From the NCBI GenBank assembly GCA_963816315.1, contig CAWFJZ010000045.1, forward strand, positions 6,525 through 70,524: a DNA stretch of 64,000 bases. The letters run 5' to 3'. Positions 44,113-53,115 of this stretch are shown in pieces (within the stretch, counting starts at the first letter, position 1; every line of letters begins with the position of its first letter). The notes beneath the pieces were generated by a model. It saw only the letters and a program-made list of their open reading frames with translations. It was not told the origin of the DNA and made no database searches. The translations under genes were made by a program, and so were the position numbers. The DNA is from CADEEN01 sp963816315 (GTDB lineage Bacteria; Pseudomonadota; Gammaproteobacteria; Burkholderiales; Burkholderiaceae_C).

Positions 44113-45591
44113 ATGTCACACCACACCGCCGTCTTCGACGCCTGGCACACCGCCTGTGCCTACTCCGATGTGGTGGCCACATCGCGCGCTTCGGCGCCAG
44201 TTTGGCAGGCGCACCAAACGCTGCACCTGGAAGAGTTGCTGCACGACGCGGCGCTCGGCTCGCGCCTGTACCGCGAACGCTTGAAGCAGGCGGGGACAAG
44301 AAGCAGCGCGCACGAAACGCTGCAGCACCTGCGCCCGGTGCACAAGCGCGAGCTGATGCAGCACTTTGCCGACTGGGTCACCGACCCTGCGCTCACGCTG
44401 CCGGCGCTGCACGCCTTCGTCAAGGATCGCGATCACCGCGGCGAGGCCTTTCTCGGCCGCTACCTCGTGTGGGAGAGCTCGGGCAGCAGCGGCGAGCCGG
44501 CGCTGTTCGTGCAGGACGGACGCGCGCTCGCGGTGGCCGACGCGCTCGAAGCCGCGCGCGGCCCGATCTCGCTGGCCGCAAGCAGGGACTGGTCCGATTG
44601 GTGGTTGGGCAGCGGCGCCGGCGCGGAGCGCATTGCGCTGGTCGCCGCCACCGATGGCCACTTTGCGAGCGTGGTCGCCTTCGAGCGCGCGCGTGAATTG
44701 AACCCGTGGCTCGGCGCCACGTCGCGCAGCTTCTCGTTTCTGCAGCCGATGGCGCAACTGGTCCTGCAGCTCAATGCGTTTGCGCCGACCGTGCTGGCCA
44801 GCTACCCGAGCATGGCCTGGGTGCTGTCGGAAGAGCAGCGCGCAGGACGTTTGAAGATCGCGCCGCATGCCGTGTGGACCGGCGGCGAAACGCTGACGCC
44901 GGCGACGCGGCGCGCGCTCGGCGAGCGCTTTCACGCGCCGGTGCGCGACAGCTACGGCGCCAGCGAGTGCTTCTTGATCGCCAACGAATGCCGCTGCGGC
45001 CACCTGCACCTGAACGCCGACTGGGTCATCCTGGAGCCGGTCGATGAGCGCGGGCAGGCCGTGCCGCCGGGCGAGTTCGGCGCAACGACGTTGCTGACCA
45101 ACCTGTCGAACCACGTGCAGCCGATCATCCGCTACGACCTCGGCGACCGTGTGCGCTTCGTGCCTGGCGTGTGCGCCTGCGGCAGCAGCCTGCCGGTGAT
45201 CGACGTCGAGGGCCGCGCCGACGACGTGCTGACGCTCGAAGACGCGCAGGGCCACGCCGTGCACCTGGCGCCGCTGGCGTTGACGACCGTGCTCGAAGAC
45301 GAAGCGGGCGTGTTCGACTTTCAGCTTGCCCAGCGCGGGCCGCATGCGTTGCGGCTCGATGTGTTCGGCGGCGCGTCTTCCAAAGGCGCGGGCGATGCGC
45401 TGCGCGGTTTTCTGCGCGAGCAGGGCCTCGGCTCGACGCGCGTGCAGTGCCACAGCGACGGACACAGTGCCGAGCGCGGACGCAGCGGCAAACAGCGCCG
45501 TGTGGTCAACGAACACGCCACCGCGGTCAACGAAGAGATCGCTGCGCGAGCCCGACGCGGCGCAGCGCGCGCACGGCACGCCACCGCGTGA
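44113..45591 (+). CDS. PaaK-like AMP-forming CoA ligase family protein
   Basis: A 492-residue member of the phenylacetate-CoA ligase-like superfamily. It has the phosphate-binding loop SSGSSGEPALF, WTGGETLTPATR, the DSYGASECFLIANEC region (A5-like motif), and the RYDLGDRVRFVPGVCACGSSLPVIDVEGRADD motif with a Cys pair. Such enzymes adenylate a carboxylic acid and form a thioester; the substrate cannot be predicted. No other phenylacetate-pathway gene is near, and inverted repeats precede it, which fits an acquired single gene. No signal peptide. Confidence 0.8.
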   Translation: MSHHTAVFDAWHTACAYSDVVATSRASAPVWQAHQTLHLEELLHDAALGSRLYRERLKQAGTRSSAHETLQHLRPVHKRELMQHFADWVTDPALTLPALHAFVKDRDHRGEAFLGRYLVWESSGSSGEPALFVQDGRALAVADALEAARGPISLAASRDWSDWWLGSGAGAERIALVAATDGHFASVVAFERARELNPWLGATSRSFSFLQPMAQLVLQLNAFAPTVLASYPSMAWVLSEEQRAGRLKIAPHAVWTGGETLTPATRRALGERFHAPVRDSYGASECFLIANECRCGHLHLNADWVILEPVDERGQAVPPGEFGATTLLTNLSNHVQPIIRYDLGDRVRFVPGVCACGSSLPVIDVEGRADDVLTLEDAQGHAVHLAPLALTTVLEDEAGVFDFQLAQRGPHALRLDVFGGASSKGAGDALRGFLREQGLGSTRVQCHSDGHSAERGRSGKQRRVVNEHATAVNEEIAARARRGAARARHATA

Positions 45592-45621
45592 GGCCGCGCA
45601 CCAGCCGCGACGCGGGGTGGG

Positions 45622-46275
45622 TCAGACCACGCGCAGTTCGTTGACGACGCTGGTGATGCCCGGCGCCGACCAGGCCGCGCCTTGCGCCGCGGTGCGCTCG
45701 GCCCACGAGTGCACCTGGCCTCTCAACGTCGCGGTGTGGCCGCTGACGATGACCTCGATGTTCTTCGCCTCGCGGTCGGCTTGGCGCTCGAGCGCGCCCT
45801 GGATGCGGTTCTTGATGTTGGCCGGGGTCACCAGCGGCTTGACGCTCATGCTGTTGGTCACGCCGAGCACGCCGGTCAGCGGACGCACCGCCTTCATCGC
45901 GTAGTTGCGCTGGTAGTCCCAATCGACTTCGCCGCTCAGGGTGACCCAGCCTTTCTCGACCATGACCTTGACGCGGTCTTCGGGCACCAGCGCATGCCAG
46001 CGCAATGCCGACTCGGCCGCAATCGCCAGGTCGGCATCGGTGCGCTTGGCGGCTGCGCCCAGACGCACGTCGAGCTCGACCGCGAGGCCCTTGACGCCTT
46101 GCACACGCTGCACCGCGCGCTCGGCGGCGTATTTCTCGGCAAAGCTGTCGAGGTGCCCGCTGAGCGTCACCACGCCGTCCTTGGCGGCCACGCCGATGTT
46201 GTTGGCCTTCACCGACGCATCCCATTCCAGTTCGGACTCCACATCCTTCTTCAGTTGCGAATCGCTCTTCGTCAT
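45622..46275 (-). CDS. BON-domain protein (three BON repeats)
   Basis: A 217-residue protein with three BON domains (about residues 5-70, 78-145, 150-217), each with a V-x-L-x-G motif (GVVTLSGHLDS, GWVTLSGEVDW, HTATLRGQVHS). BON proteins are thought to bind phospholipid or other surfaces and protect against osmotic and envelope stress. No signal peptide is evident, so it may be cytoplasmic as in other triple-BON stress proteins. A perfect FNR/Dnr box lies 64 bp upstream. Confidence 0.88.
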   Translation of the reverse strand: MTKSDSQLKKDVESELEWDASVKANNIGVAAKDGVVTLSGHLDSFAEKYAAERAVQRVQGVKGLAVELDVRLGAAAKRTDADLAIAAESALRWHALVPEDRVKVMVEKGWVTLSGEVDWDYQRNYAMKAVRPLTGVLGVTNSMSVKPLVTPANIKNRIQGALERQADREAKNIEVIVSGHTATLRGQVHSWAERTAAQGAAWSAPGITSVVNELRVV

Positions 46276-46594
46276 GACTCATCCTTTCACAGTCGCAGGG
46301 CAGGGGAAGCGATGTTGGGCGTGTCGCGCGCGCTGTCGTTGAGCCGGGTCAACACGCGTCGGCGCGCAGCGCCTATCTTTCAGATGCGTTCTCGCCGAGG
46401 GATCAAATCCGAAGCGGCAACGTCAGGTGAGCAGCTTGGCAACAGGCTCGTCGCGGCGACTTTCGGGGCGCCACGAAGGACGAAGACAGGTCTCAGACCG
46501 ATCGCTGAACGCAAGAACAGGATCGGGGGTCTTCGCCGGACCCGCCACTTCGCAAGGAGCGGCGGGTTTCATCGTTTGTGCAGGCCGGCGCTCG
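46276..46594. other. 319-bp intergenic stretch with regulatory box and hairpin
   Basis: Between the BON gene and the membrane protein gene, both on the minus strand. It holds an FNR/Dnr box (46339-46352) and an ACCCGCC/GGCGGGT hairpin (46540-46567) that may terminate the upstream transcript; the T run is short. A 78-codon minus-strand frame here has no recognisable features and is not called. Confidence 0.5.
46339..46352. promoter_or_regulatory. FNR/Dnr-type box TTGAGCCGGGTCAA
   Basis: TTGA-N6-TCAA 64 bp before the BON-protein start, with spacing like the other sites. Confidence 0.6.
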
Positions 46595-47137
46595 TCACGG
46601 TGGACGCGGCACGAACCGCCGCCAGAGCAGCCATGCCACGACCCACACGATCGCGCCATGGTTGGCCACCAGGAACCACGGTGTGTTCCACGCCAGGCCG
46701 TCGAAGCCCCACTGCGTGAACGGGTAGAAGATCGGCGCCGGGTAGAAGTCTTTCGAATGCGTGAAGACGTCGATGGCGATGTGCGACCACCAGCCGAGCA
46801 AGGGCAGCCACAGCGACCGCGTGACCCACCAGCAGGCGAGCGTGACCAGCGCTGCGACGACGGCGCTGTGCAGGACGCAGTGCAAGTGGTGCGACAGCAG
46901 CGCCACCAGCGGCGGCAGCGCCGGCTCCGCGCCGGGCAACGCCGTTGCGTACGCGGCCAGCGTCGCCCAGCCGCCTTGGCCGGTCAGCGCGACGGCGATC
47001 AGCGGCACGAGCTGCGCGAGATCGGGCGCCATGGCCAGGGCGACGAGGGCCACGGCCGTGCGCCGCGGCATCGGCCAGCGCCGCGCGCCGATCGCCACGC
47101 CGATACCGGCCCACAGCCCATGCGCGAGAACGTCCAT
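46595..47137 (-). CDS. Multi-span membrane protein of YdjM/metal-dependent hydrolase-like type
   Basis: A 180-residue protein with four or five transmembrane segments and several His/Asp residues at membrane edges: MDVLAHGLWAG, LLSHHLHCVLHS, WWSHIAIDVFTHSKDF. The pattern recalls YdjM-like membrane-bound proteins sometimes annotated as metal-dependent hydrolases. The function is unknown. It lies just downstream of the Met-rich lipoprotein gene on the same strand. Confidence 0.7.
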   Translation of the reverse strand: MDVLAHGLWAGIGVAIGARRWPMPRRTAVALVALAMAPDLAQLVPLIAVALTGQGGWATLAAYATALPGAEPALPPLVALLSHHLHCVLHSAVVAALVTLACWWVTRSLWLPLLGWWSHIAIDVFTHSKDFYPAPIFYPFTQWGFDGLAWNTPWFLVANHGAIVWVVAWLLWRRFVPRPP

Positions 47138-47164
47138 GGGCCGCGGCAGCGCTGCGCGCAGGCG

Positions 47165-47458
47165 CTACTTTGCAGCCGGCGGCGGAGCCATCCGGTCCAT
47201 CATCATCTGCATCATGGAATGCATCATCTCCATGTGCATTTCCATCATGTGCATGTGCTCGGCCATCAGCGCCTGGCGCTCCTCGGGCGTGCGGGCGTGC
47301 GACATCTTGTCGTGCATTTCGCGCATCGACTTCATGTGGCTGTTCATCGCCGCCATGGGTTCGGTGCCGGCGGGTGCGGTGCTGCTCGGCATCTGAGCGC
47401 AGGCGCCCAGCATCGAGGCGAGGACCGCGGCGATCGTGATCATGCGAAGCCTGGACAT
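47165..47458 (-). CDS. Met/His-rich putative lipoprotein
   Basis: A 97-residue protein with a lipoprotein signal (ITIAAVLASMLGAC, lipobox LGAC). The mature part is unusually rich in Met and His (SHMKSMREMHDKMSHA; AEHMHMMEMHMEMM). This composition suggests binding of copper or other soft metals at the envelope. The start is ATG 47458; an FNR/Dnr box lies 60 bp upstream at 47518. Resembles the small Met-rich protein at 43600 in style, although no clear sequence relation is seen. Confidence 0.7.
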   Translation of the reverse strand: MSRLRMITIAAVLASMLGACAQMPSSTAPAGTEPMAAMNSHMKSMREMHDKMSHARTPEERQALMAEHMHMMEMHMEMMHSMMQMMMDRMAPPPAAK

Positions 47459-47517
47459 GGTGAACTCCGGCAAGGGGTGTTTGAAGGCCAGCGTAGGCCT
47501 CGGCCCGGCGGCTTGCA

Positions 47518-47531
47518 TTGAGGTGCGTCAA
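47518..47531. promoter_or_regulatory. FNR/Dnr-type box TTGAGGTGCGTCAA
   Basis: TTGA-N6-TCAA, 60 bp before the Met-rich lipoprotein start and overlapping the stop codon of the upstream mgtA-like gene. Confidence 0.6.
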
Positions 47532-50047
47532 CGGCTGCTGCGGCGCCAGAACCAGTGCTTGGCGGCTTCGGTCGCGGCCACGTAGGCGAGCACGATGGCC
47601 AGCAGCGCCGCGAGCAGCGATGCCGGCAGGGCGACGAAGCCGAACAGATGCGCCGCCGGCACGATGAAAGGCAGCGCCACGGCGAGCACGGCCACGGCCA
47701 GCGTCGTCCATGCCAGCAACGCCGACGGCTTGCTGCGCCACGCCACGAAACGCGTGCGCAGCACCAGCACGACGGCCAGCTCGGTGAGCAGCGAAACGAC
47801 GAACCAGCCGCTGTGGAACAGCGCCGGCCCGGCATCGAAGACCTTGACCAGCAGCACGAAGGTCAGCAGATCGAACAGCGAGCTGATGAGGCCGAAGACG
47901 AGCATGAAGCGGCGCACCTCGGCCACGTTCCAGCGCTGCGCGGACTGCAGATGCTCGGCATCGACGCGGTCGGTCGAGATCGCCATCGACGGCAGGTCGG
48001 ACAAAAAGTTGTTGAGCAGGATCTGTGTGGCTGTCAGCGGCAGGAAGGGCAGCAGCGGCGTCGCCAGCGCCATGCTGACCATGTTGCCGAAGTTCGCACT
48101 GGTGGTGATCTGGATGTACTTCAGCGTGTTGGCAAAGGTGCGCCGGCCTTCGCCGATGCCGCGTGCGAGCACGCCGAGGTCTGGCTCGAGGAGCACGATG
48201 TCAGCGCTCTCGCGCGCCACGTCCACGGCCTGGTCCACCGAGATGCCGACGTCGGCCGCATGCAGCGCCGGCGCGTCGTTGATGCCATCGCCGAGAAAGC
48301 CTACCGCATGCCCGGTGCGTTGCAGCGCGCGCACGATGCGCTCCTTCTGCGCCGGATCGACCTCCGCAAAACAATCGGTGCGCTCGGCCAGGTGCCACAG
48401 CGCTTCGTCGCGCAGCGCGCCGATCTGCTCGCCGGTGAGCAGCGCCTGCGCGTCGAGGCCGACCTGCGCGGCCACGTGCGCGGCGACATGGCGGTTGTCG
48501 CCGGTGATCATCTTCACGCGCACGCCGCGCTGGGCGAGCGCGTGCAGCACCTGCGGCGCATCGGCCTTGGGCGGGTCGGAGAAGCAGAGGAAGCCGGCGA
48601 ATACGAGGCCGTGCTCGTCGGCGACGGTGTAGTCGCTCTGCGGCGCGCTCTCGCGCGTGGCCAGCGCCAGCACGCGCATGCCGCGCTCGCCCTGCTCGCG
48701 GGCGAAGGCTTCGACGTGCTGGCGTGTCGCGGCGTCCTGCGTGCACAGGTCGAGCACATGCGCGACCGCGCCTTTGGTGATGAGGGTGTGCTGTTTGCTG
48801 TTGTCATGCGACTCGACGACGATCGTCAGCCGCCGCCGCATGAAGTCATACGGGATCTCATCGACCTTGGTCCAGCCTGCGGTCGTCAGCCCCGCGCGCT
48901 GACCGGCCTCGACGATCGCCGCGTCCATCGGGTTGTCGATGCCGGTCTCGAAGGCGGCGTTCAGGTGCGCCAGGCGCAGCACCTCGGCGGACGGTTGGCC
49001 ATCGCCATCGGTGGCCGCCGACAGCCCCATCGTGCCGGCGGTCAGCGTGCCGGTCTTGTCGGTGCACAGCACGTCGATGCCGCCCAGGTCTTCGATCGCG
49101 TCGAGCCGCCGCACCAGCACGCCGACGGCCGCCAACCGCCGCGCGCCGCGCGCCAGCGAGACGCTGACGATGGCCGGCAGCAGCTCCGGCGAGAGCCCGA
49201 CCGCGAGCGCGACGGCGAACAGCATCGACTCGATCGCCGGCCGGCCGAGCAGCGTGTTGGCGGTGAGCACGAGCACGACGACACCGAGCATGACGCGCAG
49301 CAGCAGCTCGCCGAAGCGGCGCACGCCGCGTTCGAACTCGGTCTCTTCATCACGCGTGGCGATGCGCGCGGCGACGTCGGCCAGCACCGTCGCCGCGCCG
49401 GTGCGCACCAGCAACACGCTGGCCGTGCCGCTGCGCACCGAGCTGCCGAGCCAGACGCAGTTGACGCGCGCCGACAGCCCGGCGTCGGCGGCGACGGCGC
49501 CGGCGCGCTTTTCCACCGGCAACGATTCGCCGGTCAGTGCCGCCTGGTTGACGAGGAAGTCGCGCGCTTCGAGCAGCACGCCGTCGGCAGGCACGAGGTT
49601 GCCGGCGGACAGCTCGACCACATCGCCGGGCACCAATTCGCGCACCGGCAGCACGCGCGCCGCGCCATCGCGGCGCACGCGCGTGTTCAGCGCCAACCGG
49701 CTGCGCAACTGCGCCACCGCGGTCGATGCACGCAACTCCTGCCAGAAGCCGAGCAGCGTGCTGCCGGCGACGATCGCCAACACGGTGATCGCATCGACCC
49801 AATCGCGCAGCAACAACGACAGCACCGACGCGATGACGAGGATCATCACCAGCGGGCTTGAGAACTGGCGCCACAGCAAGCGGGCCACGCGCGGCTGGCC
49901 GTTGTCGGCCACCGCGTTCGGGCCGACGACCACCAGGCGCTGTGCCGCATCGGCGCTGCCCAGGCCCTGCGCCGTGCTGCCGAGCGCGGCCAGCAGATCG
50001 GCCGCGTCGCGGCTCCACCACGCGCCGTCGATCGGGGCGTCAGGCAA
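47528..50047 (-). CDS. MgtA-like P-type (Mg2+ importer type) ATPase
   Basis: About 839 residues with P3B/MgtA-like features: VARLLWRQFSSPLVMILVIAS, LTGESLPVEK, M4 PELLPAIVSVSLARGA, phosphorylation site DKTGTLTAG, TGDNRHVA, GDGINDAPAL, and the family-typical TTSANFGNMVSMA and NNFLSDLPSMAISTD. MgtA-type pumps import Mg2+. The start is uncertain: TTG 50047 fits coupling to the DUF6064 gene stop; ATG 50122 would add 25 residues that are just that gene read in another frame. The pump gene is intact. Confidence 0.87.
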   Translation of the reverse strand: MPDAPIDGAWWSRDAADLLAALGSTAQGLGSADAAQRLVVVGPNAVADNGQPRVARLLWRQFSSPLVMILVIASVLSLLLRDWVDAITVLAIVAGSTLLGFWQELRASTAVAQLRSRLALNTRVRRDGAARVLPVRELVPGDVVELSAGNLVPADGVLLEARDFLVNQAALTGESLPVEKRAGAVAADAGLSARVNCVWLGSSVRSGTASVLLVRTGAATVLADVAARIATRDEETEFERGVRRFGELLLRVMLGVVVLVLTANTLLGRPAIESMLFAVALAVGLSPELLPAIVSVSLARGARRLAAVGVLVRRLDAIEDLGGIDVLCTDKTGTLTAGTMGLSAATDGDGQPSAEVLRLAHLNAAFETGIDNPMDAAIVEAGQRAGLTTAGWTKVDEIPYDFMRRRLTIVVESHDNSKQHTLITKGAVAHVLDLCTQDAATRQHVEAFAREQGERGMRVLALATRESAPQSDYTVADEHGLVFAGFLCFSDPPKADAPQVLHALAQRGVRVKMITGDNRHVAAHVAAQVGLDAQALLTGEQIGALRDEALWHLAERTDCFAEVDPAQKERIVRALQRTGHAVGFLGDGINDAPALHAADVGISVDQAVDVARESADIVLLEPDLGVLARGIGEGRRTFANTLKYIQITTSANFGNMVSMALATPLLPFLPLTATQILLNNFLSDLPSMAISTDRVDAEHLQSAQRWNVAEVRRFMLVFGLISSLFDLLTFVLLVKVFDAGPALFHSGWFVVSLLTELAVVLVLRTRFVAWRSKPSALLAWTTLAVAVLAVALPFIVPAAHLFGFVALPASLLAALLAIVLAYVAATEAAKHWFWRRSSR

Positions 50048-50696
50048 AGCGGCCGCCTGTGCTGTGCTCGCGCCGGCGCCACAAGGCGAGCAATGCCAGA
50101 CCACTGGCCGCGAGCACGCCATCCTGCGGCATGCCGAGCATGAACGCGGCGCTGCCGCCGATCAGCGACCAGCACAACGGAATCACCAGCAAGCGCCGCG
50201 GCACGTCGTGCTGGGTGAGCAGCAGGCAGCCGGTGGTGAACAGCGCCACGGGGCAGGGCGCGAGGCCGAAGGCGGGCAGCTCGTCCCAGCGCAACCCCAT
50301 CGCCAGGCCGATCGCCGGGTACAGCGCGGCGGCGTAGCCCACCAGGCTCCAACCGAGCCAGCGCTGCGGCGCCGCGCGGGGATCGAAGGCCAGGTGTGCA
50401 CGCAGCACGCCATCGACCAACAGCAGCGCCGCTTGCACGACGAACAGCGCCGCGAAAGCCCACGCGGTCGGGTTGATCCGCGCGAAGTGCAGGGCGTGGT
50501 AACCAATGCCGGTGACGAGCCACATCGCGGCCAGGCCTGTGGCGATCAGCGACCGATCCGAGCGATCGAGGCTGCGCCGGCACAAGGTCCAGACGATGAC
50601 GCCGCCGAGCAGCGCCGCCGCGAGCTGCGCCGGCCACAGCGCGTGGTTGTGGGCTACGAAGACGGCCAGGAATTGCTCGCGGCTGAAGGGCAGCAT
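50040..50696 (-). CDS. DUF6064-family membrane protein
   Basis: A 218-residue protein with about six transmembrane helices. The N-terminus MLPFSREQFLAVFVAHNHALWPAQ is typical of DUF6064, and the rest has ALHFARINPTAWAFAALFVVQAA and a C-terminal MLGMPQDGVLAASG. The function is unknown. ATG 50696 is preferred to the longer frame from 50972. It is coupled to the MgtA-like pump gene. Confidence 0.8.
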   Translation of the reverse strand: MLPFSREQFLAVFVAHNHALWPAQLAAALLGGVIVWTLCRRSLDRSDRSLIATGLAAMWLVTGIGYHALHFARINPTAWAFAALFVVQAALLLVDGVLRAHLAFDPRAAPQRWLGWSLVGYAAALYPAIGLAMGLRWDELPAFGLAPCPVALFTTGCLLLTQHDVPRRLLVIPLCWSLIGGSAAFMLGMPQDGVLAASGLALLALWRRREHSTGGRFA

Positions 50697-51050
50697 GGGC
50701 CGGCAGTCTGCGCACCGTGCCGTCGGCCGGATTGATCTGCGGCAAGCCGCGTCTGCGAAGCGGAGCGATGTTGAGCCTGCGCAAGGCGGGCGCTGCGTGC
50801 ACGCCACCGGCGGCGCGCGAACTCGTCGATAGCAAAAACGATCGGCCAGGTCAACGCGGCCTGCCGCGTCGTGCGCCGCCGCGGCCGCGGTGCGGCGATC
50901 GGGCCGCTCGAGCAGATCGAAGCGCTGACGGCCGGCGATGTAGGGACCTGGATACTGCCGGTGTGACTGCACTCAACACCACGTCGGCGGGCCGGGATAG
51001 AGTGGTGTTCATCGTGATCGAGAGTCGTGCAAGTGGTGGGGCTTGTGCAA
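50697..51050. other. 354-bp divergent intergenic region with inverted repeat
   Basis: Between the DUF6064 and hydrolase genes (divergent). It contains AACACCAC (50975-50982) and GTGGTGTT (51002-51009), an 8-base inverted repeat separated by 19 bases and ending 41 bp before the hydrolase start. This could be an operator or hairpin. No FNR/Dnr box was seen. No gene is evident. Confidence 0.5.
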
Positions 51051-51713
51051 ATGAGCGCTGGGCTGAGTCAGGAATCGGTGCGCATCGGGCCGCACGCCTT
51101 GCCGGGTGAACTGGCGCGGCCGGCGCGTGCCGTCGGCCTGGTGGTGTTTGCGCACGGCAGCGGCAGCAGCCTCAACAGCCCGCGCAACCGCTTCGTCGCC
51201 ACGGTGCTGCACGAGCATCGCCTGGCGACGCTGCTGTTCGATCTGCTCGCTGAAGACGAAGCGAACGACCGGCGCTGCGTGTTCGACATCGCGTTGCTCT
51301 GCCGGCGGTTGGTGGAGGCCATCGACTGGCTGCGCGAGCGCGATGACGCACAACAGGCGCAACCGGCGCCACGGCGCGTCGGCCTGTTCGGTGCGAGCAC
51401 CGGCGCCGCCGCGGCGCTGCAGGCAGCCGCGCAGCGGCCGGGGCGGGTGAGTTCACTGGTCTCGCGCGGCGGGCGCGCCGACCTGGCCGCCGACATCGCG
51501 CGCGTGCAAGCGCCGACGATGCTGATCGTCGGCGGCGCGGACGCCGAGGTGCTGCAAGGCAACCGCGCCGCGCTGCAGTCGCTGAGGTGCGAGAAGCGCC
51601 TGGAGATCGTGCCCGGCGCGTCGCACCTGTTCGAGGAGCCGGGAGCGCTCGACGCCGTAGCGCATCTGGCGGCCGATTGGTTCGTGCGTCACACCTCGGA
51701 CCGATTGCAATGA
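51051..51713 (+). CDS. Alpha/beta hydrolase (dienelactone hydrolase-like)
   Basis: A 220-residue hydrolase with nucleophile elbow LFGASTGAAAAL (G-x-S-x-G), Asp region IVGGADAEVL and catalytic His PGASHLFEEPG; the early oxyanion-type segment is VVFAHGSGSSLNSPRN. It is probably cytoplasmic. Together with the next gene it forms a pair seen in Burkholderiales stress islands (hydrolase + phosphoribosyltransferase). GTG 51027 is an alternative start. Confidence 0.88.
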   Translation: MSAGLSQESVRIGPHALPGELARPARAVGLVVFAHGSGSSLNSPRNRFVATVLHEHRLATLLFDLLAEDEANDRRCVFDIALLCRRLVEAIDWLRERDDAQQAQPAPRRVGLFGASTGAAAALQAAAQRPGRVSSLVSRGGRADLAADIARVQAPTMLIVGGADAEVLQGNRAALQSLRCEKRLEIVPGASHLFEEPGALDAVAHLAADWFVRHTSDRLQ

Positions 51714-52363
51714 GAACAGCCTTCGCCAACCGCGACGAAGCCGGCCGCGCGCTCGCCACGCGCCTGGCCGGCGAGCACTTGCCGGGCCCGATCGTCGTGC
51801 TCGCATTGCCACGCGGCGGCGTGCCGGTGGCCGTGCACGTGGCCCGACGATTGAACGCGCCGCTCGATCTGCTGCTGGTGCGCAAGATCGGCGCGCCCTG
51901 GCAGAGCGAACTCGCAGTGGCGGCGGTGGTCGATGGCGGCCAGCCCGACGTGGTGATCGACGAGGAAACGAGCGCCGCCGCCGGGGCCAGCCGCGCCTAC
52001 ATCGACGAGCAGGCGGGCATCGAGCGGCGCGAGATCGAGCGCCGCCGGGCGCTGTATTTGCGCGGCCGCGCGGCGGTGGAGGTGAAGGGCGCGACGGTCA
52101 TCGTCGTCGATGACGGCATCGCAACCGGCACGACGGTGCGCGCGGCGTTGAAGGCGCTGCGCCGCCGCGGCGCGGCGCGCCTCGTGCTCGCGGTGCCGGT
52201 GGCGCCGCACGATACGCTGATGCAACTGCGGCGCGAGGTCGATGGCATCGTCTGCTTGGCCGAGCCGTCGCCGTTTCGCGCCATCGGCTTGCACTACGAC
52301 GACTTCGAGCAGGTCAGCGACGAGGAGGTGATCGCGGTGCTGGAAGGGTACGGGCCGAACTAG
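51710..52363 (+). CDS. Phosphoribosyltransferase-domain protein
   Basis: A 217-residue type I PRTase with the PRPP-binding loop VIVVDDGIATGTTVRAAL and an early LALPRGGVPVAVHVARRL. Its ATG overlaps the preceding stop (ATGA). The physiological reaction is not known for this subfamily; it often accompanies hydrolase, Usp and BON genes. The convergent stop with the DJ-1 gene is shared in CTAG. Confidence 0.9.
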   Translation: MRTAFANRDEAGRALATRLAGEHLPGPIVVLALPRGGVPVAVHVARRLNAPLDLLLVRKIGAPWQSELAVAAVVDGGQPDVVIDEETSAAAGASRAYIDEQAGIERREIERRRALYLRGRAAVEVKGATVIVVDDGIATGTTVRAALKALRRRGAARLVLAVPVAPHDTLMQLRREVDGIVCLAEPSPFRAIGLHYDDFEQVSDEEVIAVLEGYGPN

Positions 52364-53037
52364 CCGAGCTGGCTCATCAGCGCGCGTGCCGCCGGTTCTG
52401 ACGACGCCGGGTTCTGCCCCGTGATCAGCTTGCCGTCCGTGACTACATGCGGTTGATAGTCAGCGGCCTTGCTGTAGTGCCCGCCGCCCTTGACGAGCAT
52501 GTCTTCCACCAGAAACGGCACGACGTCGGTGAGCTGGGCCGCGGCTTCTTCGCCGTTGGTGAAACCGGTGACCTTTTTGCCGTCGATGAACGACTTTCCG
52601 TCCGCAGTTTTGACGTCGCGCAGCACACCCGGGGCGTGGCAGACCGCGGCCACGGGCTTGCCGGCTGCGGCCATGTCTTCGATCAGGCGGATGGAGTCGG
52701 CATCGTCCGCCAGATCCCACAGCGGGCCGTGGCCACCGGGATAGAACACGGCATCGAAGGCCTTGGCCGACACGTCGGCCAGCTTGCCCGTGTGAGCCAG
52801 CGCGTTTTGCGCGGCGTCGTCGGCCTTGAAGCGGCGCGTCGCCGCGGTCTGCGCGTCCGGCTCGTCGCTTTTTGGATCCAGTGGCGGCTGCCCACCCTTG
52901 GGCGACACCAGCGTCACCTCGGCGCCCGCATCCTTGAAGGCGTAGTAAGGCGCGGCGAACTCTTCCAGCCAGAAGCCCGTCTTCCTGCCCGTGTTGCCGA
53001 GCCGGTCATGCGATGTCAGCACCATGAGAATCTTCAT
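52360..53037 (-). CDS. DJ-1/PfpI-family (class I glutamine amidotransferase-like) protein
   Basis: A 225-residue protein with the nucleophile elbow AAVCHAPGVL and acidic region FYPGGHGPLWDLADD. It resembles Hsp31/type 1 amidotransferase-like proteins, including YajL/HchA types that act on glyoxals or in stress. ATG 53037 (MKILMVLTSH) is the family start. Separate from the glucan operon by 78 bp. Confidence 0.88.
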   Translation of the reverse strand: MKILMVLTSHDRLGNTGRKTGFWLEEFAAPYYAFKDAGAEVTLVSPKGGQPPLDPKSDEPDAQTAATRRFKADDAAQNALAHTGKLADVSAKAFDAVFYPGGHGPLWDLADDADSIRLIEDMAAAGKPVAAVCHAPGVLRDVKTADGKSFIDGKKVTGFTNGEEAAAQLTDVVPFLVEDMLVKGGGHYSKAADYQPHVVTDGKLITGQNPASSEPAARALMSQLG

Positions 53038-53115
53038 GTCATTTCCTTGGGTCGATGTGAACATCGTTCATGTTCGGTGCCCAAGGCGAGCGGGTCTGTC
53101 GGACGATGCCGCAAC

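Noticed and set aside
46423..46659. 78-codon minus-strand frame in the gap after the BON gene
   Set aside because: No signal, domain or ribosome binding site, and it overlaps the end of the membrane protein gene.
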